A stretch of 39,698 nucleotides of DNA from Actinocrinis sp046724665 (lineage in GTDB: Bacteria > Actinomycetota > Actinomycetes > Streptomycetales > Catenulisporaceae): contig JBKOWZ010000191.1 in the NCBI GenBank assembly GCA_046724665.1, forward strand, positions 1-39,698, given 5' to 3'. This document shows, in pieces, positions 1 through 5,864 of this stretch. A model generated the notes under the pieces. That model saw only the letters and a program-made list of their open reading frames with translations, had not been told where the DNA came from and made no database searches. Positions within the stretch are counted from its first letter, which is position 1. Each line of letters opens with the position of its first letter. Position numbers and translations under genes: made by a program.

Positions 1-121
1 CCGCGGTGGCGAGCGCGGCGGCGAGCGTCCGGCCCGTCCGGCCGAGGCCCCTGTCACCGCCGCGACCGAGGCTGCGGCCGAGGCCCCCGCGGCAGCTGTT
101 GAAGCACCGAAGGAGGGCTGA
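1..121 (+). CDS. rpsC: 30S ribosomal protein S3, C-terminal end (partial)
   Basis: Only the last 39 codons of an open frame lie here, entering from the left edge and ending at TGA 119-121, three bases before rplP. The peptide is rich in Gly, Arg, Glu, Ala and Pro, with RGGERGGERPARPAEAP at the start. That is the kind of disordered tail that actinobacterial S3 carries after its KH and C-terminal domains. No conserved S3 domain is visible, so the identity rests on the tail composition and on its place directly before L16 in the S10 operon order (rplV-rpsC-rplP). Confidence 0.85.
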   Translation, partial: RGGERGGERPARPAEAPVTAATEAAAEAPAAAVEAPKEG

Positions 122-124
122 CCC

Positions 125-544
125 ATGCTGATCCCCCGCAGGGTCAAGCACCGCAAGCAGCACCACCCGTCCCGCTCCGGCGCGTCCAAGGGCGGCAACG
201 AGCTGGCGTTCGGCGAGTACGGCATCCAGGCGCTGACGCCCGCGTACGTGACGAACCGCCAGATCGAGTCGGCGCGTATCGCGATCAACCGGCACATCCG
301 CCGCGGCGGCAAGGTCTGGATCAACATCTACCCGGACCGCCCGCTGACCAAGAAGCCCGCCGAGACCCGGATGGGTTCCGGCAAGGGCTCCACCGAATGG
401 TGGGTGGCGAACGTCAAGCCGGGCCGCGTGCTGTTCGAGCTGTCGTTCCCGAACGAGAAGGTCGCTCGGGAGGCGCTGCTGCGCGCCACCCACAAGCTTC
501 CGCTCAAGTGCCGGATCATCAAGCGCGAGGCAGGCGAGGTCTGA
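125..544 (+). CDS. rplP: 50S ribosomal protein L16
   Basis: The 139-residue protein begins MLIPRRVKHRKQHH and contains the L16 signatures RRGGKVWINIYPD and RMGSGKGSTEWWVA, which span the family's conserved core. L16 is a late-assembly protein of the large subunit that contacts the A-site tRNA region and 23S rRNA. The length matches the usual 136-140 residues. The GGAGGG near 111-116 is a good ribosome binding site for ATG 125. The stop TGA 542-544 overlaps the rpmC start by one base, so the two genes are probably translationally coupled. Confidence 0.98.
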   Translation: MLIPRRVKHRKQHHPSRSGASKGGNELAFGEYGIQALTPAYVTNRQIESARIAINRHIRRGGKVWINIYPDRPLTKKPAETRMGSGKGSTEWWVANVKPGRVLFELSFPNEKVAREALLRATHKLPLKCRIIKREAGEV

Positions 545-765
545 TGCCGATCGGGACCAGGACGTACGAGCTGCGCGAGCTGACCGACGAGGCGCTCGCC
601 GGCAAGCTGCGCGAGGCCAAGGAGGAGCTGTTCAACCTCCGCTTCCAGCAGGCCACCGGCCAGCTGGAGAACCACGGCCGGATGAAGGCGGTCAAGTCCG
701 ACATCGCGCGGATCTACACGATCCAGCGCGAGCGGGAACTCGGTATCACGGACGGTGCCGAATGA
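544..765 (+). CDS. rpmC: 50S ribosomal protein L29
   Basis: This 73-residue protein (MPIGTRTYELRELTDEAL...) shows the L29 two-helix pattern with LREAKEELFNLRFQQATGQLE followed by a basic second helix. L29 sits at the peptide exit tunnel beside L23. The start ATG 544 overlaps the rplP stop (TGATG). Its end overlaps the rpsQ start by four bases (ATGA at 762-765), so L16, L29 and S17 look like a coupled trio. An alternative start in the same frame lies far upstream inside rplP and is not credible. Confidence 0.97.
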   Translation: MPIGTRTYELRELTDEALAGKLREAKEELFNLRFQQATGQLENHGRMKAVKSDIARIYTIQRERELGITDGAE

Positions 766-1064
766 GCGACGAGGTGGCGACGAACGTGACAGCCGGCACG
801 ACCGGGACGCAGGAGCGCAACCGCCGCAAGGTCCGCGAGGGCCTGGTGGTCAGCGACAAGATGGACAAGACCGTCGTGGTGGCGGTCGAGGACCGCGTCA
901 AGCACGCGCTGTACGGCAAGGTCATGCGCCGTACCAGCAAGCTGAAGGCGCACGACGAGCAGAACGCCTGTGGTATCGGCGACCGGGTGCTGCTGATGGA
1001 GACCCGGCCGCTGTCCGCGACCAAGCGCTGGCGCGTGGTCGAGATCCTCGAGAAGGCCAAGTAA
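762..1064 (+). CDS. rpsQ: 30S ribosomal protein S17
   Basis: This 100-residue protein carries the S17 OB-fold core beginning at RKVREGLVVSDKMDKTVVV and including VMRRTSKLKAHDEQN and GDRVLLMETRPLSATKRW. S17 is a primary 16S rRNA-binding protein. The first 20 or so residues (MSDEVATNVTAGTTGTQERN) are a polar extension beyond the E. coli protein, common in actinobacterial forms. The start overlaps the rpmC stop by four bases. The gene is followed by a 54-base gap with a hairpin before rplN, the classical S10/spc boundary. Confidence 0.98.
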   Translation: MSDEVATNVTAGTTGTQERNRRKVREGLVVSDKMDKTVVVAVEDRVKHALYGKVMRRTSKLKAHDEQNACGIGDRVLLMETRPLSATKRWRVVEILEKAK

Positions 1065-1075
1065 TTCGACACCCG

Positions 1076-1100
1076 CACACCTCTGCGAAGAGACTGTGTG
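1076..1100 (+). promoter_or_regulatory. Hairpin in the S17-L14 gap
   Basis: CACAC (1076-1080) pairs with GTGTG (1096-1100), and inside it CTCT (1081-1084) pairs with AGAG (1089-1092) around a GCGA tetraloop. A three-base bulge (ACT) lies on the right side. It fills about half of the 54-base rpsQ-rplN gap and ends 18 bases before GTG 1119, close to the ribosome binding site CAGGAG. It could be an RNA processing or translational control element at the S10/spc junction. That function is inference only. Confidence 0.4.
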
Positions 1101-1118
1101 TCCAGTCAGGAGTAGAAC

Positions 1119-1487
1119 GTGATTCAGCAGGAATCGCGGCTGCGGGTCGCCGACAACACCGGTGCCAAGGAGATCCTCTGCATCCGGGTTCTCGGTGGAT
1201 CCAGCCGCCGCTACGCCGGGATCGGTGACGTGATCGTCGCCACCGTCAAGGACGCGCTGCCCGGCGCCGGCGTGAAGAAGGGCGACGTCGTCAAGGCGGT
1301 CGTCGTGCGCACGGTGAAGGAGCGCCGCCGTCCGGACGGCTCGTACATCCGGTTCGACGAGAACGCGGCCGTCCTGATCAAGGACGGCGGCGACCCGCGC
1401 GGTACCCGCATTTTCGGCCCGGTCGGACGCGAGCTGCGTGACAAGCGCTACATGCGCATCATCTCGCTGGCCCCGGAGGTGCTCTAA
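1119..1487 (+). CDS. rplN: 50S ribosomal protein L14
   Basis: The 122-residue product has the exact family length and the canonical start MIQQESRLRVADNTGAKEI, followed by VLGGSSRRYAGIGDVI, VKKGDVVKAVVVRT and IFGPVGRELR. L14 binds 23S rRNA and forms an intersubunit bridge with 16S rRNA. The start is GTG 1119, preceded by CAGGAG at 1107-1112. The 54-base gap upstream is the widest since rpsC, in keeping with rplN being the first gene of the spc segment. Confidence 0.99.
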   Translation: MIQQESRLRVADNTGAKEILCIRVLGGSSRRYAGIGDVIVATVKDALPGAGVKKGDVVKAVVVRTVKERRRPDGSYIRFDENAAVLIKDGGDPRGTRIFGPVGRELRDKRYMRIISLAPEVL

Positions 1488-1490
1488 GCC

Positions 1491-1862
1491 ATGGCGCACA
1501 AGATGAACATCCACAAGGGCGACCTGGTCCAGGTCATCTCGGGCAAGGACAAGGGCCTCCAGGGCAAGGTCGTGCAGGCCTTCCCGGACCGGCAGAAGGT
1601 CATCGTCGAGGGTGTCAACCGGATCAAGAAGCACGAGAAGGTCGGCCAGACCTCTCGCGGCGCCAAGACCGGCGGCATCATCACCAAGGAGGCCCCGATC
1701 CACGTCAGCAACGTGATGCTGGTGGTCGAGGTCGAGGGCAAGAAGGTCGTCACCCGGGTCGGCTACCGGCGCGAGGAGCAGGAGCGCCGCCTGCCCGACG
1801 GCACGACGAAGACGGTCACGCGTTCCGTGCGGTACGCGAAGAAGACCGGTGAGGAAATCTGA
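1491..1862 (+). CDS. rplX: 50S ribosomal protein L24
   Basis: This 123-residue protein starts MAHKMNIHKGDLVQVISGKD, the KOW motif of L24, followed by KGLQGKVVQAFPDRQKVIVEGVN. L24 is one of the first proteins to bind 23S rRNA and starts large-subunit folding. The last 30 residues (from about RREEQERRLPDG) form a basic C-terminal extension longer than the E. coli protein, as seen in other Actinobacteria. Its TGA 1860-1862 overlaps the rplE ATG by one base. Confidence 0.98.
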   Translation: MAHKMNIHKGDLVQVISGKDKGLQGKVVQAFPDRQKVIVEGVNRIKKHEKVGQTSRGAKTGGIITKEAPIHVSNVMLVVEVEGKKVVTRVGYRREEQERRLPDGTTKTVTRSVRYAKKTGEEI

Positions 1863-2437
1863 TGACGGTCGTGGAAGAGACTCAAGCCAAGGTCGCGCCC
1901 CGGCTCAAGGAGCGCTACCGGGCCGAGATCGCGGGCGCGCTGCGCGAGCAGTTCGGCTACCAGAACGTCATGCAGGTGCCCGGCGTGTCCAAGGTGATCG
2001 TGAACATGGGCGTCGGCGACGCCGCCCGCGACGCCAAGCTGATCGAGGGCGCGGTGCGCGACCTGGCCACCATCACCGGCCAGAAGCCGACGGTCACCCG
2101 GGCCCGCAAGTCCATCGCGCAGTTCAAGCTGCGCGAGGGGCAGCCGATCGGCGCGCACGCGACGCTGCGCGGCGACCGGATGTGGGAGTTCCTCGACCGG
2201 CTCATCACCATCGCGCTGCCGCGTATCCGCGACTTTCGCGGACTTTCGCCGAAGCAGTTCGACGGCAACGGCAACTACACCTTCGGTCTCAACGAGCAGT
2301 CCATGTTCCACGAGATCGACCAGGACAGGATCGACCGGGTCCGCGGCATGGACATCACCGTGGTGACCACGGCGAAGACCGACGACGAGGGGCGCGCGCT
2401 GCTGCGGCTGCTCGGCTTCCCGTTCAAGGAGGCGTGA
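1862..2437 (+). CDS. rplE: 50S ribosomal protein L5
   Basis: The 191-residue protein has L5 signatures: VPGVSKVIVNMGVGDA, ITGQKPTVTRARKSIAQFK, LRIRDFRG-type residues as LPRIRDFRGLSPKQFDGNG, and MDITVVTTAKTDDEGRALL. L5 binds 5S rRNA and the P-site tRNA in the central protuberance. A polar N-terminal segment of about 15 residues precedes the core. Start ATG 1862 overlaps the rplX stop. Three bases separate its TGA from the GTG of rpsZ. Confidence 0.98.
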   Translation: MTVVEETQAKVAPRLKERYRAEIAGALREQFGYQNVMQVPGVSKVIVNMGVGDAARDAKLIEGAVRDLATITGQKPTVTRARKSIAQFKLREGQPIGAHATLRGDRMWEFLDRLITIALPRIRDFRGLSPKQFDGNGNYTFGLNEQSMFHEIDQDRIDRVRGMDITVVTTAKTDDEGRALLRLLGFPFKEA

Positions 2438-2440
2438 CAA

Positions 2441-2626
2441 GTGGCGAAGACCGCCCTGATCAACAAGGCAGCCCGCAAGCCGAAGTTCAAGGTGCGCGGC
2501 TACACCCGGTGCCAGAAGTGCGGGCGTCCGCACTCGGTGTACCGCAAGTTCGGCCTCTGCCGGGTCTGCCTGCGGACCATGGCGCACGCGGGCGAGCTGC
2601 CCGGCGTGACCAAGTCCAGCTGGTAA
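2441..2626 (+). CDS. rpsZ: 30S ribosomal protein S14, zinc-binding type Z
   Basis: The 61-residue length and the two Cys pairs CQKC and CRVC show the short zinc-ribbon (C+) form of S14, not the 100-residue zinc-free form. S14 binds late in 30S head assembly. The start is GTG 2441. Actinomycetes often keep a zinc-free S14 paralogue elsewhere under Zur control; such a copy is not in this window. A 280-base gap with terminator-like structure follows. Confidence 0.98.
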   Translation: MAKTALINKAARKPKFKVRGYTRCQKCGRPHSVYRKFGLCRVCLRTMAHAGELPGVTKSSW

Positions 2627-2634
2627 GAAGCACC

Positions 2635-2651
2635 GGTAACGAGCAGTTACC
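2635..2651 (+). promoter_or_regulatory. Small hairpin just after rpsZ
   Basis: GGTAAC (2635-2640) and GTTACC (2646-2651) are perfect reverse complements around a five-base loop, eight bases after the rpsZ stop codon. No T tract follows, so it is more likely an RNA 3'-end stabilising or processing hairpin than a terminator. Confidence 0.4.
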
Positions 2652-2735
2652 ATTGAACCGATGAAAACGTGGGCACGGCGTCCTCGCGGCGCCGCGCCAC
2701 ACCGGGCGCTCTAGCGAAAGCGAGTCCGTCGGTAC

Positions 2736-2751
2736 TCCGCACGCGTGCGGA
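2736..2751. repeat. Perfect 16-bp palindrome in the S14-S8 leader
   Basis: TCCGCACGCGTGCGGA is a perfect 16-bp palindrome with no spacer. It could be a dimeric protein site on DNA or, in RNA, a six-base stem closing a short loop. It lies 110 bases after rpsZ and just upstream of the attenuator-like structures. No regulator can be named from the sequence. Confidence 0.45.
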
Positions 2752-2762
2752 AAGGCCGACCG

Positions 2763-2842
2763 CTGGTTCCAGAACCAGGCGCCTTGCAATGTCACTACGA
2801 CGCCGTAGGTCCCCTCGGCGAATCCAAGGCACCTGGTTTTTT
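2763..2842 (+). terminator. Attenuator-like structure before rpsH
   Basis: Two overlapping stems are visible. Stem A pairs CTGGTT (2763-2768) with AACCAG (2773-2778). Stem B pairs 2773-2786 with 2825-2838 at 13 of 14 positions (single C-A mismatch at 2780/2831) and is followed by an unbroken run of six T (2837-2842). That is an intrinsic terminator shape. A sub-hairpin CTACG/CGTAG (2795-2808) sits in the 38-base loop of stem B. Stems A and B share bases 2773-2778, so they cannot form together. Regulation by attenuation ahead of S8 is my inference. Confidence 0.55.
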
Positions 2843-2906
2843 CGCGTCCGGGTCCGGCGATGCGCACGGGGCGGAAACCGCGGTGGAAAGGCCGAAGGCC
2901 CCACCT

Positions 2907-3305
2907 ATGACCATGACCGACCCGATCGCGGACATGCTCACCCGTCTGCGCAACGGCAACGCCGCGTACCACGACTCGGTCACCATGCCGTACTCCAAGC
3001 TCAAGGCCAGGATCGCCGAGATCCTCCAGCAGGAGGGCTACATCGCCTCCTACAAGGCCGAGGAGCTCCAGGTCGGCAAGAACCTGATCATCACGCTGAA
3101 GTACGGCCCGAACCGCGAGCGGTCGATCGCCGGGATCAAGCGGATCTCGAAGCCGGGACTGCGCGTCTACGCCAAGTCCACCGGCCTGCCGAGGGTGCTC
3201 GGCGGACTCGGCATCGCGATCATCTCCTCGTCCTCCGGTCTGCTCACGGACCGTCAGGCCGCCAAGAAGGGTGTGGGCGGGGAAGTCCTCGCCTACGTCT
3301 GGTAA
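2907..3305 (+). CDS. rpsH: 30S ribosomal protein S8
   Basis: The 132-residue product starting MTMTDPIADMLTRLRNGN matches the usual S8 length of about 130, and ends with STGLPRVLGGLGIAI, SSSGLLTDRQAAKKGVGGE and AYVW. S8 is a primary 16S rRNA central-domain binder and in E. coli is the autogenous repressor of the spc operon. The frame stays open another 54 codons upstream (GTG 2745), but that stretch has no S8 similarity and crosses the leader hairpins. ATG 2907 (or 2913) is therefore the start. The ribosome binding site is weak (GGAAAGG near 2885). Confidence 0.97.
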   Translation: MTMTDPIADMLTRLRNGNAAYHDSVTMPYSKLKARIAEILQQEGYIASYKAEELQVGKNLIITLKYGPNRERSIAGIKRISKPGLRVYAKSTGLPRVLGGLGIAIISSSSGLLTDRQAAKKGVGGEVLAYVW

Positions 3306-3329
3306 GTCCGGAAGGGAGGACTACAGCCA

Positions 3330-3869
3330 ATGTCACGGATCGGACGGCTGCCCATCCCGGTTCCGGCCGGCGTGGAGGTCAGCATCAACGGGCGCGAGGT
3401 GACCGTGAAGGGGCCCAAGGGCACCCTGTCGCACACCGTCGCCGCGCCGATCGAGATCGAGAAGGCGGAGGACGGCACCCTGCGGGTGACCCGTCCCAAC
3501 GACGAGCGCGCCGCCAAGGAGCGGCACGGTCTGACCCGCACCCTCGTCAACAACATGATCGTGGGAGTGACCGCCGGGTACTCCAAGACGCTGGAGATCT
3601 CCGGCGTCGGTTACCGCGTGCAGGCCAAGGGCTCGGACCTCGAGTTCGCCCTCGGCTACTCGCACCCGATCACGGTCAACCCGCCGGAGGGCATCTCCTT
3701 CCGGGTCGAGGCCCCGACCCGCTTCGTGGTCTCGGGCATCGACAAGCAACTGGTCGGCGAGGTGGCGGCGAACATCCGCAAGCTGCGCAAGCCCGACCCG
3801 TACAAGGCCAAGGGCGTGCGGTACCAGGGTGAGGTCATCCGCCGCAAGGTCGGAAAGGCTGGCAAGTAG
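3330..3869 (+). CDS. rplF: 50S ribosomal protein L6
   Basis: This 179-residue protein begins MSRIGRLPIPVPAGVEV, and contains VKGPKGTLSHTV, LVNNMIVGVTAGYSKTLEI and the C-terminal motif DPYKAKGVRYQGEVIRRKVGKAGK, the L6 signature. L6 has two similar domains and lies near the factor-binding site of the large subunit. The start ATG 3330 follows a good GGGAGGA at 3314-3320. Two bases separate its stop from rplR. Confidence 0.98.
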   Translation: MSRIGRLPIPVPAGVEVSINGREVTVKGPKGTLSHTVAAPIEIEKAEDGTLRVTRPNDERAAKERHGLTRTLVNNMIVGVTAGYSKTLEISGVGYRVQAKGSDLEFALGYSHPITVNPPEGISFRVEAPTRFVVSGIDKQLVGEVAANIRKLRKPDPYKAKGVRYQGEVIRRKVGKAGK

Positions 3870-3871
3870 CC

Positions 3872-4255
3872 ATGGCGTACAGCATCAAGATCGCCAAGGG
3901 CGACGCGAAGAAGGCCGTGGCGCGCAGGCGGCGGCACCTGCGGGTGCGCAAGCGGGTCAACGGCACCGCGCAGCGCCCGCGCCTGGTCGTCACCCGGACC
4001 AACCGGCACATGGTGGCCCAGATCGTCAACGACAAGCTCGGCCACACCCTGGTGTCCGCCTCCACGCTGGAGGCGGGGCTGCGCACCGCCGAGGGTCGCA
4101 AGACCGAGCTCTCCCGCCAGGTCGGCAAGCTGGTCGGCGAGCGGGCCAAGGCCGCCGGCATCACCACGGTCGTCTTCGACCGGGCCGGCTACCAGTACCA
4201 CGGCCGGGTCGCCGCGGTCGCCGAGGGCGCCCGCGAGGCGGGGCTGGAGTTCTGA
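3872..4255 (+). CDS. rplR: 50S ribosomal protein L18
   Basis: The 127-residue protein shows the L18 pattern: a basic N-terminus (RRRRHLRVRKRVNGTAQRPRL), VTRTNRHMVAQIVND, GKLVGERAKAAGI and FDRAGYQYHGRVAAVAEGAREAGLEF at the end. L18 binds 5S rRNA together with L5. Its stop TGA 4253-4255 overlaps an ATG that opens a 15-codon reading frame filling the gap to rpsE. Confidence 0.98.
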   Translation: MAYSIKIAKGDAKKAVARRRRHLRVRKRVNGTAQRPRLVVTRTNRHMVAQIVNDKLGHTLVSASTLEAGLRTAEGRKTELSRQVGKLVGERAKAAGITTVVFDRAGYQYHGRVAAVAEGAREAGLEF

Positions 4256-4302
4256 TGAACCGCACCCAGATCACCCAGAGCAGCGAAATGAGGGATTCCT
4301 GA
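4255..4302 (+). CDS. Possible 15-codon coupling mini-cistron
   Basis: ATG 4255 overlaps the rplR stop, and its own TGA 4300-4302 overlaps the rpsE ATG, giving two TGATG junctions in a row. The peptide would be MNRTQITQSSEMRDS. It exactly bridges the 46-base gap, so ribosomes leaving rplR could reach rpsE without scanning. GGAG at 4247-4250 could serve the first start and GAGGGA at 4290-4295 the second. The peptide resembles nothing I know. It may be a chance frame or a translation bridge. Confidence 0.25.
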   Translation: MNRTQITQSSEMRDS

Positions 4303-4931
4303 TGCCTCCCCAGCAGCGCCGCGGTGGCGGCGCCGGCGGTGGCCGCGGCGGCGAGGGCGGGGAGCGTCGGGAACGTCGCGACCGCCGCAACCAAGACGCC
4401 GCTCCCGCCGCGGAGAAGACCGCCTACGTCGAGCGCGTGGTGACCATCAACCGTGTCGCCAAGGTCGTCAAGGGCGGCCGCCGCTTCAGCTTCACGGCGC
4501 TGGTCGTCGTGGGCGACGGCGACGGCACGGTCGGCGTCGGCTACGGCAAGGCCAAGGAGGTGCCCGCGGCGATCGCCAAGGGCGTCGAGGAGGCCAAGAA
4601 GCACTTCTTCAAGGTGCCGCGGATCCAGGGCACCATCCCGCACCCGATCACCGGCGAGGACGCCGCGGGCGTCGTGCTGCTCAAGCCGGCCTCGGCCGGT
4701 ACCGGCGTCATCGCCGGCGGCCCGGTGCGCGCGGTGCTCGAGTGCGCGGGCGTGCACGACGTGCTGTCCAAGTCGCTCGGGTCCGACAACCCGATCAACA
4801 TCGTGCACGCCACGGTGGCCGCTCTCAAGGGCCTGGTACGGCCCGAGGAGATCGCGGCGCGCCGCGGACTGCCGCTGGAGGACGTGGCCCCGGCCGCCCT
4901 GCTGCGCGCGCGTGCCGGAGTGGGTGCGTGA
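4302..4931 (+). CDS. rpsE: 30S ribosomal protein S5
   Basis: The 209-residue protein has the S5 double-stranded-RNA-binding domain (ERVVTINRVAKVVKGGRRF, VVVGDGDGTVGVGYGKA) and the C-terminal domain (GGPVRAVLECAGVHDVLSKS, GSDNPINIVHATV). S5 takes part in decoding accuracy. About 40 residues of Gly/Arg/Glu-rich, low-complexity sequence precede the core, longer than in E. coli. The ribosome binding site GAGGGA lies at 4290-4295. Its TGA overlaps an in-frame GTG of the next gene. Confidence 0.98.
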   Translation: MPPQQRRGGGAGGGRGGEGGERRERRDRRNQDAAPAAEKTAYVERVVTINRVAKVVKGGRRFSFTALVVVGDGDGTVGVGYGKAKEVPAAIAKGVEEAKKHFFKVPRIQGTIPHPITGEDAAGVVLLKPASAGTGVIAGGPVRAVLECAGVHDVLSKSLGSDNPINIVHATVAALKGLVRPEEIAARRGLPLEDVAPAALLRARAGVGA

Positions 4932-4936
4932 GTGAG

Positions 4937-5122
4937 ATGGCGAAGCTGAAGGTCACCCAGATCCGGTCGAAGATCGGCACCAAGCAGAACCACCGTGCCA
5001 CGCTGGACGCGCTGGGCCTCAAGCGGATCAACCACACGGTCGTCAAGGACGACCGCCCGGAGATCCGCGGCATGGTGCACACCGTCCGCCACCTCGTGAA
5101 GGTTGAGGAGGTAGAGGACTGA
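4937..5122 (+). CDS. rpmD: 50S ribosomal protein L30
   Basis: The 61-residue protein MAKLKVTQIRSKIGTKQNH has the L30 single-domain pattern, ending IRGMVHTVRHLVKVEEVED. ATG 4937 gives the normal family start. GTG 4928 in the same frame would add three residues and overlap the rpsE stop as GTGA, so it is a real alternative. Its stop overlaps the rplO ATG (TGATG at 5120-5124). Confidence 0.96.
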   Translation: MAKLKVTQIRSKIGTKQNHRATLDALGLKRINHTVVKDDRPEIRGMVHTVRHLVKVEEVED

Positions 5123-5586
5123 TGTCCGAGCAGGAGAACGAGGTCCGCGTGCTCAAGGTCCACGACCTGCGGCCCGCCCCCGGCGCCAAGAAGGCCAAGA
5201 CCCGGGTCGGCCGCGGTGAGGGCTCGAAGGGCAAGACCGCGGGCCGCGGCACCAAGGGCACCAAGGCGCGCTACCAGGTTCCGGAGCGCTTCGAGGGCGG
5301 CCAGATGCCGCTGCACATGCGGCTGCCGAAGCTCAAGGGCTTCAAGAACCGCTTCCGGGTCGAGTACCAGGTGGTCAACCTGGCCAAGCTCGCCGAGCTG
5401 TACCCGCAGGGCGGCGAGGTGACCAAGGCCGACCTGGTCGCCAAGGGCGCGGTGCGCAAGAACGAGTTGGTCAAGGTGCTCGGCACCGGGGACATCTCGG
5501 TCGCGCTCAACGTCAAGGTGGACGCCTACTCGGCCTCCGCCAAGGAGAAGATCGCGGCCGCCGGCGGCTCCGCAGAGGAGCTGTGA
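5122..5586 (+). CDS. rplO: 50S ribosomal protein L15
   Basis: This 154-residue protein has the glycine- and basic-rich N-terminus of L15 (LRPAPGAKKAKTRVGRGEGS, GKTAGRGTKG), followed by GGQMPLHMRLPKLKGF and a C-terminal globular part with VLGTGDISVALNVKVDA. L15 is a late-assembly 23S rRNA binder. A strong hairpin terminator follows, so rplO ends the spc ribosomal run, and secY has its own upstream region here. Confidence 0.98.
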   Translation: MSEQENEVRVLKVHDLRPAPGAKKAKTRVGRGEGSKGKTAGRGTKGTKARYQVPERFEGGQMPLHMRLPKLKGFKNRFRVEYQVVNLAKLAELYPQGGEVTKADLVAKGAVRKNELVKVLGTGDISVALNVKVDAYSASAKEKIAAAGGSAEEL

Positions 5587-5612
5587 CCGGCCCGCGCCGA
5601 TAACGCAGTGTT

Positions 5613-5645
5613 CGAAGGCCCGCCCCCCCCGCGGGCGGGCCTTCG
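5613..5645 (+). terminator. Terminator hairpin after rplO
   Basis: CGAAGGCCCGCCC (5613-5625) and GGGCGGGCCTTCG (5633-5645) form a perfect 13-bp stem with a seven-base loop of C and G. There is no T tract, which is usual for actinobacterial terminators. It lies 27 bases after the rplO stop. Confidence 0.72.
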
Positions 5646-5864
5646 CTTGCACGCCCGCGAGCGCCTTACACGCACTACGGCCTGGACGTATACCAGCCGC
5701 GTCCTGTGAATGACGGCTGAGTATCGCTTTGTCCCGTCCTCTCTGCGTAAGATGGCGCGAGCCGGGGCGTAGCCCGGTCGTTCAGCCGTGTCCTCGCGGG
5801 CACGCAACCGTCATCAGGGACCGCCGGCCGCCGCACGGGTCGGCGGGGTAGCGCAGGAGGAACA
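5646..5864 (+). promoter_or_regulatory. Upstream region of secY
   Basis: This 219-base non-coding stretch separates the rplO terminator from secY and should contain the secY promoter. The best -10-like hexamer is TAAGAT at 5748-5753, 112 bases before the start, but I see no convincing -35 at the right distance. The segment around 5684-5755 is less GC-rich than its surroundings, as promoters here tend to be. The ribosome binding site GGAGGA lies at 5856-5861. Confidence 0.35.

Noticed and set aside
714..1703. A 329-codon minus-strand frame opposite rpsQ-rplN-rplX
   Set aside because: Antisense shadow of ribosomal genes with no recognisable domain.
2745..2906. N-terminal extension of rpsH by 54 codons
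   Set aside because: Frame is open but lacks S8 similarity and crosses the palindrome edge and terminator-like stem; the normal S8 start is at 2907.
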